Below are positions 9,035-17,476 of a DNA stretch of 26,316 bases, one piece after another; position 1 is the first letter of the stretch; each line of letters opens with the position of its first letter. Below the pieces are notes generated by a model, which was not told the origin of the DNA, searched no databases, and saw nothing but the letters and a program-made list of their open reading frames with translations. A program made the position numbers and the translations under genes. The stretch covers positions 1-26,316 of the forward strand of contig JAKCWW010004080.1 of assembly GCA_026260175.1 (NCBI GenBank), in the 5' to 3' direction. The DNA is from Reticulitermes lucifugus. Its lineage: Eukaryota; Arthropoda; Insecta; Blattodea; Rhinotermitidae.

Positions 9035-9484
9035 GATTGAAACATCGCCTCCTTTTTATGCCCTATAAATAACAGCAGCAGGTTCCTCCTAAACATTGGA
9101 AACTTGTTTAAATCTCACATAAAGCTCGCTATACCGGCACGGAAATTTCTGATTTCCTGTTGCATATTGATATACCGAGATACGACTGTTACAAAATATT
9201 CCCTCATTTGCGCAAAGAGGCGAGTTCAGCCGACATACGGTACCCAGTGCGAGATCTTCTTTATCGTATCACGTGGTTTTAGTCTTGAAGGACAAGGATG
9301 TGATGATAAGAAGGGCGTATAAAATATTGTATTTTAAAGGTTTAAATGTTCGAGTGATGTCCCTGATTATTATTTACGAACTTTGGGCTAAAATACTTCA
9401 AGAGAAAATATTACGTGGGCGATCTGGGCTTAAGCAACTGGCAAAATTAGTTGTCCGTCTGATTAATTAAGCATTATTTCAGGA
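9035..9484. other. Anonymous noncoding DNA
   Basis: Probably the remainder of the repeat that carries the 9003-9034 motif, but no boundary is visible. Frames at 9104-9322 and 9273-9470 have no motif. Confidence 0.35.
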
Positions 9485-9730
9485 AGATAGACGGGAATAG
9501 AGCTCCACGAACTCTTATTCTGGCAACAGATGTGTATAAGTGGTTCCCTTCACGTTCCGATCACTTTAAATTAAAGGGAAAATGCCCCCGGACACTTATT
9601 GATTATGAGGATGATGGTCTCCTAGCAAAGACCCAAGACTGTGGCAAAGAGAATATTTGCTACTCCTGTCTGGAATCGAACCCCCGTCATTCAGTCCGAG
9701 GCAGTCAAGGTATTGACTGAGCTATCTTAA
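9485..9730 (-). mobile_element. SINE-C copy 2 (tRNA-derived SINE, reverse, degraded)
   Basis: On the minus strand the head reads AAGATAGCTCAGTCAATACC, then TTGACTGCC, with B box GGGGTTCGATTCCAGAC (plus-strand about 9668-9685). The D-loop GCTCAGT and the T-loop GTTCGATTC are typical of a tRNA. The body shows a GTGTCCGGGGGCATTTTCCC box, a TGATCGGAACGTG box and a GTGGAGCTCTATTCCC box, in the same order as the related SINE at 7395-7590. The plus-strand frame at 9532-9720 is a shadow. Confidence 0.6.
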
Positions 9731-9924
9731 ATGTGTCTTAAGGAAATTTTATGCGAAAGTGTGGAATGGGTTGAGTTGGATTATGGTACGTTTCGACTTT
9801 TTGCATACGGTGATGAACCCGTTACATTTTAGACGCAGTAGGGATTTTCGTAACTCGCTGAATAACCACAAAGTATTCAAGAGTACCACGCACGGTGTAT
9901 GTAGCACAAACACATCATTTCGTG

Positions 9925-9973
9925 TTGTGTGTGTGTGCGTGTGTGTGTGTGTGTGTGCGTGTGTGTGTGTGTG
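9925..9973 (+). repeat. (GT)n microsatellite
   Basis: About 49 bases of GT dinucleotides interrupted by a few GC steps. It produces a poly-valine/cysteine run in a spurious frame at 9759-9992. Confidence 0.95.
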
Positions 9974-10459
9974 GACGATTATAAGAGCTTGAAAGCATGT
10001 GTTATCTTCACATATTATGTGCTAGCTATGTAGGATATTGTGATCAAGTGTGCATCGAAGCGTGTTCAGGAACAAAACGGATATCTTTGTATTGTACTGT
10101 TTATTCTGTAATCATTATCGCCAACTACGCAAGCAATTCTTGAACAATTTAGTAATATATCGCACCAGATAATTAATTGCCTCTCTCTCGTTTAGCCCAC
10201 TTATTGGTCTGTTGACAAGAGAAATTAGCTAAGACTTCTTTCAATGCTCTGAAAAATCTTCTGCAGCAATGTTCGTCTTACATGAGATTGTGGTATAATG
10301 TAACGTTCTCGCAAGGAGCGTCGTACGAGCGCACTTCACTATGTGTCCCATATATGCATGAAATGAAAGTTACAGCGCTACGGCCGGTGTATATTTTGGC
10401 TTTCCTGGAAGAGTTATTCACCTTTCTGTACAGGAAAAGAAAGAATTTGTGCCAGAATA
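9974..10459. other. Anonymous noncoding DNA
   Basis: No recognised feature between the microsatellite and the left inverted repeat of the DNA transposon. Confidence 0.4.
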
Positions 10460-11028
10460 CAGGGTGTATTTAAAATGCTCGGACAAACTTCAGTGATTGT
10501 GTTCCCCACACCAAAACAGTTCATATCGATATATGTCCGCAAACAGTTTTCGAGGTAAAACCCAAACGTTATTCCGAACCCAGTCCTTTAGATTTTTATC
10601 TGTGGGGACACTTAAAAACGCTAGCGTTTTCATCTCCAATTGAAATGAAGAGATACTTCACCAACGCATATTTTATGCTTGTCAGACTATTTGTAACATC
10701 CCCGGGACGTTTGAAAGGGTGCGACAGTCCATGATTAGACGTGTCCATGCATGCATTGATTCAGTTGGAGGATATTTTGAGAATTTGCTGTGACTTGTGA
10801 TGACAAACAATAAGAATTCAACAGTTATTAAATTGGGAAGGTGTACTGTAAATTATGTCGTTTGTAAGTAAAATATTACGTACATATAATTCAGGTATTT
10901 ATTGTTGAATCTTTCAATTGAACTCAGAAACCTTTCATTTCCTGACATATGTTTATATGGAGCTTTCTCGTTGCTTTATGTGAAGAACTCACTCTTGAAG
11001 TTTCTCCAAGCATTTTAGATACACCCTG
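10460..11028 (+). mobile_element. Internally deleted Tc1/mariner-like DNA transposon
   Basis: A 569-bp unit bounded by inverted repeats. The left end is CAGGGTGTATTTAAAATGCT (10460-10479); the right end (11009-11028), read in reverse, is the same with one change. After a short mismatch both ends continue with GGA.AAACTTCA, so the inverted repeats extend to about 35-45 bases. The left end is preceded by TA, the target of this superfamily. The right end is followed by CA, so one TA may have mutated. Inside lies only the C-terminal part of a transposase (10582-10793). Most of the coding sequence is missing between the left end and that fragment, which makes it non-autonomous. Confidence 0.8.
10582..10793 (+). 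pseudogene. Transposase C-terminal remnant (IS630/Tc1/mariner type)
   Basis: From 10582 one frame reads SPLDFYLWGHLKTLAFSSPI, the family's 'PLDFFLWGxLK' block that follows the last catalytic acidic residue. A frameshift near 10710 then moves to FERVRQSMIRRVHACIDSVG and on through GGYFENLL to a stop TGA at 10791-10793. The FERVR...HACI...GGxFExLL ending is typical of C-termini in this group (recalled). About two thirds of the expected protein, including the first catalytic acids and the DNA-binding domain, is absent. It is dead, but identifies the source of the inverted repeats around it. Confidence 0.75.
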
Positions 11029-11103
11029 CATATTACGCATGTGGAAAGAAGTTTTGACCACACAAATTTGAAGTTTCCATGGCAGTGAATATTAATGTTA
11101 CAG

Positions 11104-11200
11104 GTTTATGGGTTGTGACGCCGTGTAGTCTGATAGATAGCTACAAATATTTCGAAGGAAGCTATAATCTCCATCTTCAGGGTAGAAGGTAGCAGAAGTA
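11104..11200 (+). repeat. Repeat D copy 1
   Basis: Contains TGTGACGCCGTGTAGTCTGA, then TAGATAGCTACAAATATTTCG and a CCATCTTCAGGGTAGAAGGT end. The GACACCGTGTAGTCTGATAG block recurs at 25028-25049, and a looser version is at 25622-25700. On the minus strand the second half reads CTGAAGA (11174-11180), T, GGAGA...TTCCTTC, GAAAT (11149-11153), a pattern like the hammerhead-like motifs. This repeat is, from memory, extremely common in insects; its class is not settled here. Confidence 0.65.
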
Positions 11201-11237
11201 TGGATCTAATGTTTTATTGTAATCGTCGTTTTAACGA

Positions 11238-11320
11238 TCTTGGTGGTGTAGTGGTAACGCTTTTCTGTTTGAATACCAGGTATCGTGACTGAGGTCTTTC
11301 GTATACACCTAGGCCTTTTT
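11238..11320 (+). repeat. tRNA-like relic (SINE head or tRNA pseudogene)
   Basis: TTGGTGGTGTAGTGGTAACG (11241-11260) resembles a tRNA acceptor/D-arm with A box, followed after an anticodon-arm-sized gap by AATACCAGGTATCGTGACTG, a degraded T-arm region. No intact B box or CCA-adjacent acceptor is seen, so it is not a functional tRNA. Confidence 0.45.
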
Positions 11321-12489
11321 TTATGCCCATTTGTTTACGCTTTTTGCTTTAACGCCCTTTACAATTTACATAACTTATTATTTTAAGCCCTGAAATTTTC
11401 GTTTTAAAGCATTTTGGCTGGGTGCCTTCTGTTAGGCTAACCCCTTATTTCTGATGGAAATATCACTTTTATTTAATCCTTTTTATTGAAGCCAGTTTTT
11501 TTAGGAACACAACTAATACAAGATCTTGGATTTTTCGGGCTGTCCAGGTCTCGATTTGGCCACGATCGCCTTCTTCCAAGTCCTTCAAGTTTATGCATTT
11601 CACTCACTGACCCTTTTAGCATTCCACGGTATGTAGTCCGAGACGCCTACCGCTTCATAAAGTAAACCACACAAGGAATCCTTTGCTTTCATTGACTCAG
11701 CCTACAGGCATAATTGGGTGATCAGTACTTATAAAAGGTATTAGGAAGATGCCGGGTTCAAGTCTCTGGCCAGAGATTGGCTATACTTACCTTATATTTC
11801 CGTTGTTTTTCTCAATCCTTCCAGGTTAATGACAGACAGTTCCTTAATTATACCATGCTCGTTTCCTTCTACATCATACAATTCACTGTTCCCTGAACAT
11901 TCCGTCATCTGCGAGTTTTGAAGTTTTGGCTGCCGTGTAATTTACGATTCCTTTCTTCAGGAATATTGACCCTGGAAGATGGAGAAAATACTTTCCTTCG
12001 AAACGCCGATATCCTATTACCCAGTGACGCGGTGCCATATCCCAGATGAATGGAATAGTCATCTTGGCAGTTGACGAAAGGTCAAATAAACCAGGAATAA
12101 AATAAATAAGTTTTAGTCTTTGGTTAAGAAGACGGTGTGAAGTTCAGATGCCATAAGATAGCTGTATCTCTGATGCGTGTAATACGTTTCACAAGCAGTA
12201 TTTCCATTTATCTAAGCTGCTATTCGGAGGGTTGCAAAAATCCTGGGCGCCAGGCCACCCGGCAAAATAAGTTTTGTACTGTGGCTCCTAGTATTTTTTT
12301 AGGCCTCAATGTAGACGTTGCGTCGTGTCCCCTTTATGGCTTCTAGAATTTTAAGATGGATACCAGGTTTTTGGAAAGTTTGTGTACCTCTGGATATTAG
12401 CATATCTAGTCTCACGAATTTTAAAATTTCTTTACCTGTGATACAATTTGTGTATAGGCAGACCTGTTTTCGCACGTAAAGAAAAGCTG
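11321..12489. other. Anonymous DNA with scattered repeat traces
   Basis: No gene recognised. A lone B-box-like string GCCGGGTTCAAGTCTCTGGC at 11753-11772 may be another tRNA-like relic. At 11972-12004 a hammerhead-like pattern occurs: CTGGAAGA, T, GGAGAAA...TTCCTTC, GAAAC. It has one extra base in the core box. Confidence 0.4.
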
Positions 12490-12700
12490 CCCGTAGCTTC
12501 GTTGTGACTTCCTTCCGTCTGTTTGTTCCGTCTGTCGGTATGCATGGAACAACTCGACTACCACCAAACGGGTTTTCGTAAATGTTCATTATTGGGGACT
12601 TTTATTAAATCGATAAATTCAAATTCAGTTAAAATCGGACAATAACATCTCTCTGAATTGTTCTCGGTTTAAGAAATGTTTGAGATAGACATTGCTGAGC
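12490..12700 (+). repeat. Repeat G copy, left part (split by SINE-B)
   Basis: Shares with 16555-17060 the ordered landmarks CCGTC-rich start, CATGGAACAACTCG (versus CATAGAACAACTCG), a TTAAAATC block, ATCTCTCTGAATT (versus ATATCTCGCTGAATTC) and AAATGTTTGA (versus AAATATTTTTGA). A SINE-B then interrupts, and the repeat resumes at 12981. The minus-strand frame 12299-12589 is a shadow. Confidence 0.65.
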
Positions 12701-12980
12701 GGTCGTGCCATGGCTCAGGCGATTAGTCACCGGCCTCTCACCGCGGAGGCCCGGGTTCGATCCCGGGTCGGTCCATATGGGATTTTTGGTTGACAAAGTG
12801 GCACTGGGACAGGCTTTTCCCCGAGTACTTCGGTTTTATCCTGTCACTTTCATTCCACCAGTGCTCCATTACACGGAAAAACGAAAAAAATTAATCATCT
12901 TTATCACAGGCTTGCACAATAAGCCTCAAGGCTGCGGTGCGTCCGTAGCATCTGTTGTGGGGCCCTTCACCCAAAAAAAA
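12701..12980 (+). mobile_element. SINE-B copy 1 (tRNA-derived SINE)
   Basis: tRNA-like head about 12701-12776: GGTCGTGCCATGGCTCAGGC (A box), then CACCGCGGAGGC and B box CCGGGTTCGATCCCGG (12751-12766). The head's ends can pair as an acceptor stem. The body has AAAGTGGCACTGGGACAGG, CCCCGAGTACTTCGGTTTT and a CTGCGGTGCGTCCGTAG-like box, ending in an A run at 12973-12980. ATTGCTGAGC before (12691-12700) and ATTGTTGTGA after (12981-12990) look like a partly decayed target duplication. It is nested in repeat G. The frame 12705-13022 is SINE-derived and not a gene. Confidence 0.9.
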
Positions 12981-13190
12981 ATTGTTGTGAAGTCAAAACA
13001 TATATACATATATATATATTAAATCAAGTAAGCCTACCCCGAAAATCTTGCCGTTTACGAGAAACTTACAAGAAATAGGGCACTGCTAGAGAGGGAATAA
13101 ATAGTCTAATATGAAACAGCGCAGAAGGAATGCGATATTCATGTCGAATGATTAAGGCTGTAGTACGAATATATATTCGTAAGTTTTAAT
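12981..13190 (+). repeat. Repeat G copy, right part
   Basis: Resumes after the SINE with GTCAAAACATATAT, then CCGAAAATCTTGCCGTTTAC (versus CCGAAAATCGTGCCGTTTAT at 16827-16846), GAGAAA, and an ATTAAGGCTGTAG...AATATAT string matching ACTAAGGCTACAG...AATATGT in the 16.9 kb copy. A small AT microsatellite sits at 13001-13018. Confidence 0.65.
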
Positions 13191-13414
13191 ACTTATTTCT
13201 TCATAATTGATTAATTCCGTATGGTATGACAAAATAAGCTTTGAGATCGGACTTACATAAACGGATAAATTACGAAATGAATTATCGGGTTTTTATAATA
13301 TGTTAGGCCATGAGCTATTAAAAGATCTTCTCTTTTTTTTTTGTTTTGGAAGTACTTCCGTAAAGACCGTGTGGATTAATGCAATGCAACTTCTTTACAG
13401 AACTTCTCCTGCTA

Positions 13415-13520
13415 TCAGTCATATATACCAACAAATGCACATGATAGAATTACAAACTCTTTATATACGTTTTAATACTCCTACATATTTCGCCGCCTAA
13501 GCGCCATCCTCAGGGAGTCT
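13415..13520 (-). repeat. Arm of a hammerhead-bearing repeat related to 2487-2579
   Basis: Plus-strand order CATATATACCAACA, AATGCACA, TTTTAATACTCCTACAT, ATTTCGCCGCC, GCGCCATCCTCAGGGA parallels the left arm of the foldback element at 2.5 kb (ATACATCAACCAA, TATGCAC, CAAACTCCTGCAT, GTTTCGGCACC, GTGCCATCGTCAGGGA). So both belong to one family. I see no inverted partner within the next few hundred bases. Confidence 0.6.
13477..13518 (-). ncRNA. Hammerhead-ribozyme-like motif, copy 4 (five-base stem I)
   Basis: On the minus strand: ACTCC (13514-13518), CTGAGGA (13507-13513), spacer T, GGCGC...GGC insert, GAAAT (13487-13491), AT, GTA (13482-13484), GGAGT (13477-13481). ACTCC and GGAGT pair over five bases as stem I, longer than at 2703. 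The stem II arms are partly mismatched, and GAAAC is GAAAT. The compensating longer stem I at the right place supports a real structured RNA ancestry. Confidence 0.55.
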
Positions 13521-14011
13521 CAAATAGTGCAAGCGTCAAAACTTCAATCCCGGAAATTCAATGCCTGATATAAAAATTTGCTATGTTAAAGTTATAAAAT
13601 ATAAAATGACTAGTTTAAAATTACATCCTTGTTACATGGTTATTATAATTCTGACGAGTTCCAGGCCAGAGTCCAATGTGTTTATATTACGTGCAGTGCA
13701 TGCTTAAAAACATCTGATTTCATCCTGTGCGATTAAAGACGTTCTAGTCTCAGTGGCGCCTGTCGATGAGTATCGTTCCAGGAGGTGCTGTGTGTACTAA
13801 ATAAACTCACGATCATTGACTATGTGACAATTAATAAAAGAACATAAATGTTGAATGTAATATTTGCAAAAATATACACTGCGTAATACCTTAAAAAGAA
13901 ATGAAATGGCACATGTATACAACGAACTGAATTTTAGATTAATATATATTTCTGATTATTCATTATATTCACATCATTATAACAGTCACATCCAATTTCA
14001 TTTCACATAAA
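13521..14011. other. Anonymous noncoding DNA
   Basis: AT-rich, no recognised gene or RNA. It may be internal sequence of the repeat family flanking it on both sides. Confidence 0.35.
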
Positions 14012-14085
14012 ACATGTATAGATATCACTAGTAAAAATTATACCAACACATGCACTGTTTATTAAAACCTTAATAGTTTAAAAAA

Positions 14086-14135
14086 NNNNNNNNNNNNNNN
14101 NNNNNNNNNNNNNNNNNNNNNNNNNNNNNNNNNNN
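14086..14135. other. Assembly gap of 50 N
   Basis: Unresolved bases; 50 is a common placeholder length, so the true size is unknown. It falls at the centre of an inverted repeat, a structure that commonly breaks assemblies. Confidence 0.95.
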
Positions 14136-14140
14136 TTAAC

Positions 14141-14160
14141 TGGCCGAAACATATGTAGGG
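14141..14160 (+). ncRNA. 3' half of a hammerhead-like motif cut by the gap
   Basis: TGGCC (14141-14145; stem II 3' side), GAAAC (14146-14150), ATAT, GTA (14155-14157), GGG (14158-14160). By comparison with 2703-2740 the missing 5' half should end in CCC followed by CTGANGA and GGCC, and would lie inside the gap. Confidence 0.45.
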
Positions 14161-14239
14161 CCGATTTTTTTAAAACTATTAAGGTTTTAATAAACAGTAC
14201 GTGTGTTGGTATAATTTTTACTAGTAATAATAAACATGC

Positions 14240-14623
14240 ACGGTGAGAATAATATTAAGTATGTGTATAGATATATTAACACATTTTCGGTCTTAGAAGT
14301 TACTTTGTGTATTACGTACATAAATGTAGTACGCCGTTTTCTCAACAGCATTATGTGCATAGTTCTTGCACCAGTTTTCACTCAAATCGGGCAATAAATG
14401 TGGAAAGGACGGACGCAAGTAATTTACGCCGTTAAGTAAAGTATATCTTTCCTGCGCCGATTTTCATGAAAGTCACACACACTCAAATTTTGGTGGACAT
14501 CTTATGTACCGAATTTTATCGCATCTGAAGAAAAATGTAGAAAATTCGGGGAAAATTGCATTTACCCCTTTATCTAAAACATTGCTTTCACTGCACTGAT
14601 TTTTTTCGAAACCCACACTTCTT
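14240..14623. other. Anonymous DNA, possible diverged repeat G trace
   Basis: TCAAATCGGGCAATAA and CGCCGATTTTCATGAAA strings recall blocks of repeat G (8280-8370), but order and length are not conserved enough to call a copy. Confidence 0.3.
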
Positions 14624-14908
14624 TTGTGGCGAAGGGACTCGCAGCAGATGCTACGGACGCACCGCAGCCTTAAGGCTTATTGTGCAACCCTTGATAAAGA
14701 TGAACAGAAAGGTGATCAGTTTTTTCATTTTCCCAAGGAATGGAGCACCGGTGGAATAAAAATGACAGAGGAAAACCGAAGTACTCGGGGAAAAACTTGT
14801 CCCAGTGCCACTTTGTCCACCACAAATCCCACATGGACTGACCCGGGATCGAAGCCGGATCTCCGTGGTGTGAGGCCGGCGAATAACCGCCTTAGCCATG
14901 GCACGGCC
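14624..14908 (-). mobile_element. SINE-B copy 2 (reverse)
   Basis: On the minus strand the head begins GGCCGTGCCATGGCTAAGGC (from 14908), with the B box degraded to CGGCTTCGATCCCGG. The body follows the family order (AGTGGCACTGGGACAAG, CCCCGAGTACTTCGGTTTT, GGTTGCACAATAAGCC, CTGCGGTGCGTCCGTAGC), ending near 14624 with an A-rich tail (CACAAAAGAA). It spans the full length. Three overlapping frames (14556-14759, 14624-14911, 14651-14935) are all SINE-derived shadows. Confidence 0.9.
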
Positions 14909-15541
14909 TAAAGCGATTCTTTTCCGCTGTGGCAAGAACGGTATAGATTTATTTGCGTCTTAGAGTAAAGTGTCACAGAACTGATTTGCACGAATCTGCC
15001 AACGCGCAGTCACTCTAAACTTTCACTTTGCTACAGCTGTGTTCTCACAGTGTACTTCAGTGCCGTGGTTGTATATAAAACATTGTTGAGAAAATGGACA
15101 GCCCTTGTTTACCGACATTTTGCTCACTCATGCAAACGTCGGTACCTGCACATGTTATGTGTTGCGTGGGAGGCTAGCAGGAATGTTCGTACCGCTGCAG
15201 GCTGCCACGCGTTTGGACAGAATGTCGCAGGCCTCATGTAGGCGTTAGTTCATAACAGACCTTGTTATACAGATGTTTGTTGAAAGTTTGATAATTAGTT
15301 TCTAACCCAATTACTAGTTTTAAACTCTTCTTACAGTTACTGTTCATTCTTTGTAAATAGTGCAACCAAATCAGCAGCAGCTTGGTGAAAACCGATCGTA
15401 AGTAAGTTATGTACATTGGCTACTGTGACACCTAAGAACGAAAGCAAATATTTGCATATAACTGTTATTTTCTCCTTCAGTACTCTCTATAGTGTCGTCG
15501 TTATTTATACTACAACGAGAAATGGCTGTACGTGATTTGTC
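14909..15541. other. Anonymous noncoding DNA
   Basis: No recognised gene or repeat. It precedes the FLYWCH/MULE relic and could include the element's 5' terminal region, but I could not identify a terminal inverted repeat. Confidence 0.35.
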
Positions 15542-16215
15542 ATGTCGCAAATTGTCCAGTCAAAAACGGCCAGCCTTTATTTCGATATCGCGGTTATTTG
15601 TGTAAAGAGCACTCGCAGAATAAAGCCAAAATTTACTGGCATGTCAGGAGAGAAATGAATGCAATTTTCGCCCCTAAACTGGTCGAAATTTAATGCAATA
15701 CAAATTATCTTGGATGGATCTAAGTCCCATTTGCAAGAGGATTTTCTTACAGAAAACATGGAAACCGTAAATGAAATTAAGAGAATATCTTCAAAAAATT
15801 CGAACGAACTGCCTTTACGTGATGTGCGTTCACTTTTAACTGAGGTGAGGGATGAGGAATTGTTAAGCAGCCCACCAGACCGTAACATCTTGCGAAGTCA
15901 ACGGAGTACAGAACAGTCACAGGCCAGCCAATGTGTGCAGTTGCTGCAAGATTTAATTGTCGTCACACACTTAGAGGTGAGCAGTTCTTAATTTCTAATT
16001 CGGGTGCATGGGACGTACAAGTATTAACAAGAAATGTTGAAATTCTTTGCGCAAGTCATTCATTGTTCACTGACGGTAGCTTCGAAACTGCGCCAGCACT
16101 GTCCATGCAGCTGCGTACAGTAAATGGCAAACTGAGTTCATCAAGTAGGCACACTATGCCCGATATGTTTCACACCCTACGGTTCTTTATCAAGGAGTTT
16201 TTGAGGTGTCTGGGT
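15542..16215 (+). pseudogene. FLYWCH-type MULE transposase fragment
   Basis: The start is taken at ATG 15542 (MSQIVQSKTASLYF). After a frameshift, RGYLCKEHSQNKAKIYW and RREMNA match a FLYWCH zinc finger, with its usual cysteines partly lost. Another frame then carries EIKRISSKNSNELPLRDVRS and DRNILRSQRSTEQSQ, the linker seen between FLYWCH finger and transposase. A third frame carries GEQFLISNSG, a VQVLTRNVEIL-like segment and FTDGSFETAPALSMQLRTVN (from 16066), the MULE core whose Asp in the DGSF motif is the likely first catalytic residue. Similarity ends near 16210 at a FFIKEFL string, well before the other catalytic residues. At least two frameshifts and stops disable it. Family matches are from recall. 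Confidence 0.75.
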
Positions 16216-16554
16216 TTTATTTTCCATGTTTCTTATGTCTTACGATAATTAACCCTTAGTTTACATACATACTCCTTTTGAAGAATGTCGGTGCAAGTCG
16301 CGGTGTGTGACAGAATCTCTGTAGTCTTCACTGGTTCTAGTCATGGTATGATCATACTTCAGAGGAGGAAGATCCTTTGATATTTGTAGCGGTATATCTT
16401 ACCCCTTAGAGAATCACTTTTCAGTGAATGTGTTGGATTTCTGATATTTGCTCTCTGAATTGTCCATTTAGTCACCTGGATTTAGTTTTAACTTCTTATT
16501 TATCCTGTACTTGTGACCGTTTTAGGCGAGTTTGCAACGTTGCGAAAAGCGACT
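16216..16554. other. Anonymous noncoding DNA
   Basis: No recognised feature between the MULE relic and repeat G. Confidence 0.35.
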
Positions 16555-17060
16555 ATTAGCTTCTTCATGTCCGTCCTTACGCATAGAACAACTCGGCTCA
16601 CATTGGACCGATATTTATGAAATTTGATATTTGAAGATATTTCAAAAATCTGTCGAGAATATTCAACTTTTGATTAAAATCTCACAAGAATAACGGGTAC
16701 TTTACATGAAAACCTACGTACGCTTATGATAATATCTCGCTGAATTCTTCTTAGAATGAGAAATATTTTTGACAAAATTTGTAGGGAAAATCAAAACAAG
16801 ATTTTATGTTCAATAACTTTTTTTCCGAAAATCGTGCCGTTTATGAGATAATGTGGAAAAAATATAGTTGGCCCAGACAGGCCACAGATGACAATATAAT
16901 ATGGCATATGCGCTTTACTTGCTGGATAACTAAGGCTACAGATACATACTCAGAATATGTATTACTTATTGCTTTTCCACGGCAACAATGGTTACGCGAA
17001 CTCACCTCAGTATTACCCTTATAACTACATTGCCTGTCTGGTCTTTTCTAAGTAACAGCC
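16555..17060 (+). repeat. Repeat G copy (most complete)
   Basis: Landmarks in order: TGTCCGTCC near 16568, CATAGAACAACTCGG, ACCGATATTTATGAAATTTG, TATCTCGCTGAATTC, CCGAAAATCGTGCCGTTTAT (16827-16846), ACTAAGGCTACAG, CGGCAACAATGGTTACGCGA (16980-16999) and CATTGCCTGTCTGG. Parts recur at 8200-8610 and 12490-13190. It is about 500 bases with no coding capacity. The frame at 16806-17024 is a by-product. Confidence 0.65.
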
Positions 17061-17148
17061 AGAATGGAGGGTGCTGATTCTTTACAACACAGGGCGTAAT
17101 TTCCACGTTTTTCTTCTTATAAGTGTCATAAACGGAGGTGTACACACG

Positions 17149-17225
17149 TCGCCTGTGTAGCTCAAATGTAGGGCATTTGTCTACGGAGTTGGCGGTCAGG
17201 ATTCTGTTTGCTTTGAAAGTATTAT
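17149..17225 (+). repeat. tRNA-like relic (SINE head)
   Basis: CGCCTGTGTAGCTCAAATGT then AGGGCATTTGTCTACGGAGT resembles a tRNA 5' half (D-arm GTAGCTCA, anticodon arm). The T-arm is degraded to GGTCAGGATTCTG. A related GCTCAGT head opens SINE-C, but no SINE-C body follows here. Confidence 0.5.
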
Positions 17226-17476
17226 TTGTAACACCATGTCTGTAATGACTCAGGGGCCATAGACTAACACTGCAGTTGAGTTAAAGTGGACTTATTTACA
17301 CTTTCGTTCCGGAGACAGGCACTAAGGTCAAGAACGTGGAAAGTGAATCTGAGAATTACTAAAGAGGAAAGAAGCGTCTACACCTAATTTTTTGACCACA
17401 AATTTAGGGGCAGGTCCATTCTCATACTAGAGCAGTAGAGTCAAATCGCAGGGTTTCAATCGGCCGGGTGAGTAAG
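17226..17476. other. Anonymous noncoding DNA
   Basis: No recognised feature before the SINE-B body fragment. Confidence 0.3.

Larger units (their letters stand above)
14012..14239. repeat. Palindrome (inverted repeat) centred on the assembly gap
   Basis: Left arm 14012-14085 and right arm 14162-14239 are inverted copies: CTAGTAAAAATTATACCAAC, GTTTATTAAAACCTTAATAG and the T/A run are mirrored on the other side with only a few differences. The centre is 50 N plus the start of a GGCCGAAACATATGTAGGGC block. It parallels the foldback at 2.5 kb in design. Confidence 0.8.

Noticed and set aside
12701-12776. Possible genuine tRNA gene
   Set aside because: A strong B box, but it is the head of SINE-B, repeated at 14908, 17654 and 26254.
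12705-13022. 105-codon plus frame
   Set aside because: It lies within SINE-B and its flank; the translated sequence is the SINE body.
14624-14935. Overlapping frames on both strands
   Set aside because: All coincide with the reverse SINE-B.
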